Source: Ochromonas danica
Lineage: Eukaryota > Sar > Chrysophyceae > Chromulinales > Chromulinaceae
Assembly (NCBI GenBank): GCA_015146655.1
Contig: VKHL01000113.1
Location: forward strand, 35,404 to 97,259
DNA: 61,856 nucleotides
Direction of reading: 5' to 3'
Shown piece after piece: positions 55,101 to 61,856 of this stretch. How positions within the stretch are numbered: position 1 is the stretch's first letter; every line of letters starts with the position of its first letter. Below the pieces are notes generated by a model. That model saw only the letters and a program-made list of their open reading frames with translations, ran no database searches and was not told the origin of the DNA. The position numbers were made by a program, and so were the translations under genes.

Positions 55101-55230
55101 CGAGCGCCCTGTGAAGATTACAAATGCGCAGGCACTTCTATCCTACTTCCCTGATGCTAGCCTATTCGACCCGAGTAGATTCGATGTTAATGTGACCGCT
55201 TCTGAGGCAGCGGAGGACATTTCTGCTTAA
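49149..55230 (+). CDS. Giant secreted Pro-Ser-Gly-Gln repeat protein with C-terminal globular domain
   Basis: Four exons (49149-54495, 54562-54815, 54887-55013, 55082-55230) give 1958 residues. A signal peptide (MTKTIFLLTVIITLLLLLFT) is followed from ~27 to ~1750 by hexapeptide-scale repeats QPSGxPSS/G, shading into QPTSQPT toward the end. Pro at every third or fourth position and abundant Ser/Thr suggest an extended, heavily O-glycosylated rod. The last ~200 residues are non-repetitive: FDWKK, FNYTNFIYACHP, then FFGLNVSSDVYLNKAVLQIS, a segment like a cadherin-type beta-sandwich (GTLTITN, DDWDRVINF, PRTFTLYVDDRYG), ending AEDISA. No membrane anchor is seen. Proteins of this repeat type are common in stramenopile genomes; a cell-coat or adhesive role is inferred. 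Confidence 0.9.
49501..50220 (+). repeat. Four identical 180-bp coding repeats in the PSG gene
   Basis: The 180-base blocks starting at 49501, 49681, 49861 and 50041 are identical base for base, each coding 60 residues. A partial fifth (from about 49441) and a diverged sixth (50221-50340) flank them. Perfect identity in a third-base-tolerant repeat implies very recent unequal exchange or gene conversion. Confidence 0.92.
53085..53960 (+). repeat. 156-bp coding repeats (52 residues) in the PSG gene
   Basis: Units start near 53085, 53241, 53397, 53553, 53709 and 53865. The first two share one variant (TCTGGGCAACCAACGGG) and the later ones another (CAACCAACGGGACAACC). Each unit contains CCTTCGATGCAGCC twice, giving the only regular Met residues in the repeat domain. 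Confidence 0.88.
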
Positions 55231-55510
55231 AGTGTGCAAAGAATATCACTTGCAGTAAACTGTCAGGCAAGAAACTAACCCTAACCTCACAAAGCGGCTG
55301 TAAAATAATTAGCTTGCCATCTTAGTTAGCGTGACAGCACAGCCAGGTCTAGATCTAGAGTTTTGGAGATTTGGAAAGCCAAAGTTGTGCGTTCTGCTGT
55401 CTGCGTGGGTGGTCGTGCCCCTCCGCTCCGCTCTGCTGCTGTGGTTGTTGTTTTTCATCTGCAGCAATCAATTCGAGCTCGTGCCTTTCCTCTACAGCCC
55501 TTGAGAAATA

Positions 55511-55847
55511 ATGTTGTCTCGCACTCTTCGCGCCATTCCTGTTGCCAAGAATATTGTAGCTCCCAAGAGACAAATGGGGGGAATTCCTTCTCTTCTTCAG
55601 AAGACCGTGTGGAAGAAGTCCAACGTTGCGTATATTACCTATGTTGTGGTCGGTCTCGTGGCTGCAGAATTTGTCTATGGAACCGCGACCAATTATATTT
55701 GGGAGCAATACAATTATGGAGTAAGCCATCGCTTTTTGTCCTTCCCTAATATATATTTTTAATTGTCCCTAATTCTCTCAACCTTCGTGACAGAAACTTT
55801 ACCATCAGATCGATTGGTCCAAGTTTAAGACTGATGATGATGCGTAA
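55511..55847 (+). CDS. Mitochondrial complex III subunit QCR9/UQCR10
   Basis: Two exons (55511-55720, 55794-55847) give 87 residues. The core KTVWKKSNVAYITYVVVG followed by AAEFVYGTATNYIWEQYN matches UQCR10/Qcr9: one transmembrane helix (~38-58) preceded by a KxSxxY-type entry and followed by a Trp-containing tail (GKLYHQIDWSKFK). The N-terminal ~30 residues are basic (LSRTLRAIPVAKNIVAPKR) and could act as a presequence or matrix segment. The subunit sits beside the Rieske protein and cytochrome c1 in the bc1 complex of the inner mitochondrial membrane. It is too short to be judged by length alone, but the motif is clear. Confidence 0.9.
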
Positions 55848-56049
55848 CTGGATGACAAGATGGTGATCTTAGTACGTTGACCCTAGTCTTAATGTAACAT
55901 CAATCGCTTCGTTCTTTTGATGCCCCCGTTTGCCCACACCTCCGAGAAATTTGATGCCAGCATTTTAAATTATCGCTTACTCTTCATCTCCAACATTCAA
56001 CACCTCATATAAACATGAACTACAAGGACCTCCTTCACCGCATGCAACC

Positions 56050-56149
56050 TAGACGCTCACTTGCCAAAGAGCGAAGCCAAAAGAAAGCACAACATGTAAC
56101 CGAGACGCTCACTTGGCAAAGTTTCCAGCGAAGCCACATGAAAGCACAT
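56050..56149. repeat. Tandem duplicate of the transporter gene's last codons
   Basis: AGACGCTCACTTG-CAAAG plus AGCGAAGCCA and AAAGCACA occur twice, at about 56051-56091 and 56103-56149. The second copy contains the stop codon and last ~13 codons of the minus-strand transporter gene. The first copy, just downstream of the stop, is diverged, with several mismatches and a short gap. Confidence 0.8.
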
Positions 56150-57294
56150 AGGTCATTAGCTGGGCAATGCGATCAGGATTCTTCTTGTATTCTTTGTGAA
56201 GATTCAGACCCAACAGAGCAACACTATAGCCCGCATATTGCAGAGGAGTCACAGTCGATCCAAACACAATGATTGACAGAGCAACCAAAAGAATGTCCTT
56301 TACAATGCCAGACAGAGTCAGCACAAGTGCTGAAGTATTGGAAATTAGCAAAACCACCGCGACATTGAGCGTGAAGGCCACCATTCCATTCAGAAGCATA
56401 ATCAACACGAAGTCCAATGTCTGTATTCGGCTGAAAGGAAGGTCATTCGATTCGAAGATGACACAAAGAACACCAATGATCAAAGAACAAGGGGGCGCGA
56501 TATAGTATAGAGAAGAGAGTGGATCCAATTTGAGATTCTTCATCAAAACATTGGTAAGGACCAGACGACTGGCTTCGGAGAGAATGCCAAGTGATTGGAA
56601 AACAAACCCAAGCCAGGAGAAATAAGCTTCTCCCACAGATGTGAGCGCCACACCGACACAGATAACAAGAACAATATATAGTTCGACAAGAGAAGTTTTC
56701 TCCAGGCCTGCACCAAAAGACAGCAACAACACGGCCACCGGAGTGAAGGCCTTCAACATCTAAATACATTACAACCATATTAACACAGTGAAATACAAAC
56801 GATAATCGGCTGGTAATCGGGCTCGGTATGTTTTACCTGTATGTAGGAGACGGATAGGTAGATGTAGGATTTGTTGGAAAAGACCAAAGAGGCCGCGAAG
56901 AAAAGCGTCACAGGTAGGATCTGTTTTACCATGATGCTTCCATCAACTTTTCCCTACCAATGAAGCAACAATAATCGTAATCGAGCTTGGTGACAAAAAC
57001 AACTACACTATCCTAACCTCCTTCACACCAGGCAGCATATTCGTGGTCCTTGACATGATTTGGGTCAGAACTGTCGATAGAAACATATGCCACGCAGTCA
57101 GAAACATTGGAAAAGGGAACTTGAGCTGATCTAACACAGCCTTATTAAAAAGGATCTACGATGTAATTCCAATTCAAGCAAGTATCAGAAGGTTAGCCAT
57201 CATTTCAATGAAGCTATGCAATAATTATTCCTCTCACCATTGTGCAGCTAACAGTTATCCAGAAAACAATATACACCCATGACGCCACACCCAT
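56109..57294 (-). CDS. Triose-phosphate/nucleotide-sugar-type transporter (TPT family)
   Basis: Four exons (57238-57294, 57018-57155, 56837-56953, 56109-56759) give 320 residues; the first exon codes only 19. Family hallmarks are ILFNKAVLDQLKFPFPMFLT (TM1-loop), FSNKSYIYLSVSYIQMLKAF (TM3-4), FSWLGFVFQS and EASRLVLTNVLM. About nine or ten hydrophobic helices are visible. Members exchange phosphorylated sugars or nucleotide sugars. There is no plastid or signal presequence and the first exon is very short, so a Golgi/ER place is more likely than a plastid envelope. The C-terminus is short and polar (EYKKNPDRIAQLM). The substrate cannot be told. Confidence 0.9.
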
Positions 57295-59542
57295 TTTTCA
57301 GCTGTTATGATCGAAATATGAAGGATAACCAAATATCAAACTGCTGTCGAACCTCTCAAGCGTTTTGTAATTAAGTTAACGTCTACAGTGATCAGCAAAA
57401 AAACCCTGACACCCAAAAACTACTCTGACACGACCTTCTATAAATACATTGTATATTTTGTCCTTTCTCTCCGTCTCTGTCCCTCAATCCCTCCTCTCTC
57501 CTCCCTATCTTTTATATATCGACTCTTGCGGATCTAATGGTATCAATATCACCGATCATTTTTCATCCTGTGCTGAGATGCCATACTGAGGGGAAAGACA
57601 TCAACTTCGCACCCGCATTGCTTCATTTCAAACCATGGCACCCATATTGGAAAATTACTTATTAATTATTCAAATATAGTAGATAGTAGTGGAATAAAGT
57701 CGCACTGGCCATTATACGACCGTATCTCAAACTCCGACACTGAGTTGGATGGTGACATCTGTCAAGCCCATGGAATATTGCAATCTAGCCACGAATAATG
57801 ACCAAAAGTGTCCAAAAGCAAGATCATTTACCTATATAATGACTATTAAATTGAATTGGAGGCTTAGATTTGGCAGATGGAGCATTATTACATGAAAGCG
57901 ATATGATGATGAAATGTCATCATGTCAACGACATAAATATGCCAACTAAGCTTAATGGAGCTCAATAACAAAGCCAACACTAAGTTTTAGTTATATTAGT
58001 CACTACTTGATATGCGTGGACTAAAGCAGCTCGCCTTATTGCCTTACTTTCTGCTCTGAACTTCTTGGGGGATTCTCTCTCAGCGCAGATCTCCTCTGCA
58101 GACATGGTAGCGTCTCTTTCCAACTTCTTCCTTTGCTTTTCTTTACTCTTCTCATCTTTTTTGACTAGTCTAGCTCATTGCCTGGCGGTTCGGCGCTCCA
58201 TGGGGTCGGCGATCTCCTTAACAGCTTGACCGATCCCAACCGTGCTACTTATTGCATTTTCTCGCCTCGTTATAGTACTTGGATGAGTAAGAAGAGTGTC
58301 ACGTTGGTTCTATAGCGCTCTCTGATCACTTTGAACACTATTGGACCCATTCTCTGCAGTTGGGATGCAGGTTAGGTCCATTTTAGCTTCCGTAAGTTGA
58401 CCATGGATTCTGGAGAATTCACAGTCTTCTTCTATATGGTATTTCATATTATGGAGTTCTTTTACCATGTTTCACGATCGTGGGGAACTATCCCACAATT
58501 GGAAAGCCTTCTTCCCAAGGAATATAGATGATATGACTAGAATGGCAACCACCGATAGAAATGCAAAGCACGACCATCCTTCCACAGCATCCCCACTCCT
58601 CTACTGATCAAGAGCCTCTCTTCTCAACTGGTCCATTAGTGACTTCAGTCTGTCTATCTTTTGAGCAGCAGAAAGAACTTAAGGTATTAGAAATTACGGC
58701 GTTAGATAACCAAATTATCCACGAGCTAAAATGAAGAAATGGAAGAGGGGAGAAGGAATTTAGAAGCTCAGCTTGCTCTTTCTAACAAGAGGAAAAGCAA
58801 CAGAAAGAGAAAGTTCGATAACGATGCTATTGTCTCACAATCTTCCTTAAGGGCGAGAGGATCGTGCGTTTGTGAATCATCGAGGAGTATGTCGAATGAA
58901 TGATCTGCGAAAAGTAGATGGATTACACAGTGTTTCATCAAAGAAGACCAATTGAGCAGCCAAGAACTGCACAATATGACACCGTAAGATCTCTCGTAAT
59001 AGCGGGTTCTTTTCCATCGCCCAAAGTTCGATATTGTTTCTTTTAACATTATAGTCGTGAAGAACTCTTTGCAGATACAGACAAACATCGGCCTATTTGC
59101 TCATAAATAAAAGCAGCACCTTCGGATAGATACGAAATAGGGTAGAAGATCGATGTCTTCTTCATTGACATGATGAAAGATGTCTGAAGAATGCTGTTTG
59201 AAGAGTTTACCCTGCTGAAATAAGGAGTTCGCATCTTCGAGACTCCTGTGTGGAGGGTTAGTTGGTCCATCCGTGGTAACGTCTCCGCTGTGGAAGCAGT
59301 CTGTTTATGAGAGCTGGATCCAGACATCCTCTGAGGATTATCACTAAGAAGAGAGTACTTGGGAGTAGTGGGGGCCAGAGGTATGTGTGTAAGATAATTG
59401 CGTGATTTAAGTGTTGTGCAATCCTCACTTAGTTCATAATGCCTTTCCGTTCATTGGGTAGTAGTAAACTGTAATAACAAGAAACGTAAGAACATTGAAG
59501 TTCATTGCTACATAGCTACACTGACAGCCACTACCCTATCAT
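57295..59542. other. Subtelomeric stretch with no recognisable gene
   Basis: This is 2.2 kb of AT-richer sequence. Short open frames (for example 58768-59088 and 59049-59327, minus strand) show no family resemblance, and no consistent splice structure joins them. It could hold a decayed gene, an unrecognised small gene or regulatory DNA. Confidence 0.5.
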
Positions 59543-61579
59543 TCACAACAGCTCCTTTGCTCCTCTCAGACTTCCCTCCATCATCATCACAGTCGCAGCT
59601 ACAACTCTTTCAAACTGTTCATAGCTCACTCTGTTGTACCCTTCACCAAGATCATCTTTGCCCACTCCACTTAATCTTTGTTCACCAGCCTCGGTAGTAA
59701 CTGGAGCAGAACTAGTGACAGCAGCAGTTCCATCATTCCGCTTCATCAGCTTCGCCTCTACTCTATCAGGCTGGTCATCCTTGTTGTCGTATATCAGCAC
59801 AGACAGTGTGAGCCTGCCTAAGTAGGTCACAGTGGGCATGTTCTCACCCTCAGGCCAGAAAGAACGGAAGAAATGGTAGGTCTGACCCGAGGTGAGGGTC
59901 CCGTACACAGTCCTGTGAGAGATACGGGCATTCTGAGGCTGGTCGGTTCTGGAGCTGCTGCCAGCGAGAGTACTCACAGAAGAAGAAACCTCAGTGCAGG
60001 GGTCTAGGTGCAGGTCGTGCAGCTCGCCCAGTGTCTGCCAAAGACTCTTCAGCAGCTTCATCACCACGCTCAACCTTTTTGCTTCGCTGAGAGTCTTGAA
60101 GAGCTTCTTCTCCTCAGGAGGCTGGGAGAGCGGGATAGTGTTGGCGTTGATGTCGTAGGGTCCAAAAGGCAGTTCAGTACCCTCCTCCCCCTCCTCCCCT
60201 TCCTCGATATCTTGTTGTCCAGCAGTGTCATCGTCCTCGTCATTCGCATCCATGCCCTCCTTCTTTTGCTGGGCATGAGAAATCTGCTCGGAGAGAAATA
60301 GAGGATCCGTTTTGACGACGGCCGGAAAAACTGTGGGGAAGGATGCGTTGCTACTGCTGCTGATAGGGTTTGAGAGAGGCAAGGCAACTGTGGGCCCATA
60401 GGGAGTGGGAGTGTAAGGGGGCAGTGTGGCGTAGGAGCAGTTCACAGGATAACAGGGCAGCTTGCTGTCTCTGGGGTCAGCAATAGTAGTGTCATACACA
60501 ACTCCACGTGCGTCAGTGAACATCTCTAAGGCACTCTGAGGTGTGGTGGAGGTGCTGTAGTCCAGCGGCCCATAGCCACAGACATTCTCAAACTTCATGC
60601 TATTAGATTGTTTCCACACAATCTCCTCGACACCCAGTGTGCTGTTGCAGTACATGGTCGCAGCCTGCATGATCTCGTTGATTATCAATCTGCGGGTTGC
60701 TTCGTTGTAGATGGACCGAACAGCGAAGTGAGGCTGCAGTGCGAACAGATGATCAAAGCAGAGGCGAACACAGCTGTTCCATCTTTGTTCTCTGTCACGA
60801 TTCGCTTTCAATTCGACAAGATATCCCTCCACATGCCCTTGAAAGTGTTGTAGATCAACATCAGTCAAGGTACTTAGGAGTCTGTCACAGTAGTCGGTTC
60901 CTGCTGCAGGCTCAGAGACAGCAGGCAGATGCATCAGCTTTCGGATATGATACTCCGTAGTATGAGAATAGGAGGCCTTATCAGCGACGTAGAACAGCAT
61001 ATAATCTCCTGATGTTGACTGGGCATTGTGAAAGAGAAAATCGATGACAGACGCAGTCTCGGCCGGTACTGCCCGGTCAGATTGTTGATTGATGGGAATG
61101 CACACTATCCGCAGAGGACCAGCAACCTTAGGCGGTTGTTTCTTTGATGCATCTGCTTCACTCAATGCTAGATACTTGTCAAATTTGTTCTCAAATGAGT
61201 TCAGCTGTTCAGTCACATAGTTTGGGCGCGAGGAATCAAATATCAAACACAGATGGTGCTTGGAAGAGATCCCTTTGCCCACGCCTTCTCCGTAACTGTA
61301 TACCTTGATGGCTTTTCGCCAATAGATTTTTTCTGCAGTGATCTGGGCATCTTGGGCATACTCATTATCAGTTAGAGGTTTGCCGAACTTCTTGACTTCA
61401 CTTGAAGTCTTGTAGAAGACAAGGTTGTGAATGCTCATAATGTCAAGCAATTCATCGAACCCTTTCAAGTTTAGTGCTTCTTCCATTTTTTCAACAATTG
61501 CTGCAAATGTAGTGGGAGAGTCCATTTGCACAGTGGCGCCATTTCCCACATGTAGAGTCAATTTTCTAGATGTGGACAT
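59543..61579 (-). CDS. Unknown 678-residue telomere-adjacent protein
   Basis: This is a single long exon, the last gene before the telomere, transcribed inward. I do not recognise it. The first ~95 residues (KLTLHVGNGATVQM, then EEALNLKGFDELLDIMS) could form a small beta-grasp-like header, as the alternating hydrophobic strand, helix and strand suggest. Residues ~100-340 are mixed alpha/beta, with KHHLCLIFDSSRPNYV and LRIVCIPINQQSDRAVP. A disordered Pro/Ser and acidic segment (~400-480, with DDDTAGQQDIEEGEEGEEG) follows. A last globular part begins near LFKTLSEAKRLSVVMKLLKS (~488). There is no signal peptide or membrane helix. Codon use looks like that of the other genes and the frame is undisturbed, so it is probably expressed. 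Confidence 0.75.
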   Translation of the reverse strand: MSTSRKLTLHVGNGATVQMDSPTTFAAIVEKMEEALNLKGFDELLDIMSIHNLVFYKTSSEVKKFGKPLTDNEYAQDAQITAEKIYWRKAIKVYSYGEGVGKGISSKHHLCLIFDSSRPNYVTEQLNSFENKFDKYLALSEADASKKQPPKVAGPLRIVCIPINQQSDRAVPAETASVIDFLFHNAQSTSGDYMLFYVADKASYSHTTEYHIRKLMHLPAVSEPAAGTDYCDRLLSTLTDVDLQHFQGHVEGYLVELKANRDREQRWNSCVRLCFDHLFALQPHFAVRSIYNEATRRLIINEIMQAATMYCNSTLGVEEIVWKQSNSMKFENVCGYGPLDYSTSTTPQSALEMFTDARGVVYDTTIADPRDSKLPCYPVNCSYATLPPYTPTPYGPTVALPLSNPISSSSNASFPTVFPAVVKTDPLFLSEQISHAQQKKEGMDANDEDDDTAGQQDIEEGEEGEEGTELPFGPYDINANTIPLSQPPEEKKLFKTLSEAKRLSVVMKLLKSLWQTLGELHDLHLDPCTEVSSSVSTLAGSSSRTDQPQNARISHRTVYGTLTSGQTYHFFRSFWPEGENMPTVTYLGRLTLSVLIYDNKDDQPDRVEAKLMKRNDGTAAVTSSAPVTTEAGEQRLSGVGKDDLGEGYNRVSYEQFERVVAATVMMMEGSLRGAKELL

Positions 61580-61750
61580 GATTCAGATTAAGAATGAATC
61601 AAAAAGCTTCCAAGCAAATCCTGGATTGTGTAGCGAGAACTCCAATTGGAATCCGATCTTCCGACAAAATACGAAGGCCTGGGGTGTCGAAGAATCCGCG
61701 GCAGGCGCGGGAAAAATATGGTTTTAGGAAAATATGGTTTCCACCACGGA

Positions 61751-61856
61751 TAGGGTTAGGGTTAAGGTTAGGGTTAAGGTTAGGGTTAGGGTTAGGGTTA
61801 GGGTTAGGGTTAGGGTTAGGGTTAGGGTTAGGGTTAGGGTTAGGGTTAGGGTTAGG
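61751..61856 (+). repeat. Telomere repeat (TTAGGG)n
   Basis: 106 bases of TTAGGG in tandem reach the window end. Two proximal units are the variant TTAAGG (61762-61767 and 61774-61779); the distal part is perfect. The G-rich strand points to the right, as expected for a right chromosome end. Confidence 0.98.

Noticed and set aside
58768-59327. Two overlapping minus-strand frames of 106 and 92 codons in the subtelomeric gap.
   Set aside because: Amino-acid composition is not protein-like over its length, no motif is visible, and no GT-AG pair joins them sensibly.
59543-61579. First thought to be a Ku or a Crinkler-header protein.
   Set aside because: No Ku core or DNA-ring motif is present, and the N-terminus does not match the Crinkler header consensus closely enough. 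Left as unknown.

Overview
The window is the right-hand end of a eukaryotic chromosome. The last 106 bases (61751-61856) are TTAGGG telomere repeats, with the G-rich strand running toward the end. The genes have short spliceosomal introns of about 50-130 nt with GT-AG ends, and their neighbours lie close by. Several features point to a stramenopile alga, or a close heterotrophic relative. One is a giant secreted Pro-Ser-Gly-Gln repeat protein. Another is an N-terminal signal peptide followed by an Ala-Phe cleavage motif, the plastid-entry signal of red-lineage secondary plastids. A Crinkler/RHS-type NTPase is also present. This placement is an inference from protein character, not from a database search.

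Layout. 1-4000 is a mobile-element-rich patch. It holds a broken partial copy of a subtilisin gene joined to a truncated Tc1-like transposon, a small hAT-type MITE with 8-bp target duplications, and an intronless Crinkler/RHS-like gene. 4000-4990 is low-complexity AT-rich repeat. From 4990 to 57300 lies a dense array of ordinary genes: the intact subtilisin-like protease; an oxygenase fused to a Ctr copper transporter, divergent from a prolyl-4-hydroxylase-like enzyme; a TPR-methyltransferase with a plastid-type presequence; organellar ribosomal protein uL24; a nucleolar RRM protein; selenoprotein O with Cys replacing Sec; a TylF-type methyltransferase; a DXD glycosyltransferase; a Rab GTPase; a 2542-residue trithorax/MLL-like methyltransferase; two related triple-KH proteins; a calcium-dependent protein kinase; an HSP110 chaperone; an HNH nuclease fragment; THO2; an unknown protein; a renalase-like oxidoreductase; the PSG-repeat surface protein; complex III subunit QCR9; and a triose-phosphate/nucleotide-sugar-type transporter. 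57300-59540 holds no gene I can recognise. An unknown 678-residue intronless gene starts about 170 bases from the telomere and is read inward.

No operon or single pathway links these genes. The functional themes are chromatin and mRNP work (MLL-like, THO2, KH proteins, RRM protein), secretory or cell-surface work (protease, PSG protein, glycosyltransferase, Rab) and organelle housekeeping (uL24, QCR9, SelO). The most unusual items are the oxygenase-Ctr fusion, the Crinkler/RHS gene among transposons, the homogenised PSG repeat gene with a cadherin-like C-terminus, and the telomere-adjacent unknown gene. Exon boundaries were worked out by hand from reading frames and GT-AG sites. All frames close, but no transcript evidence was available.
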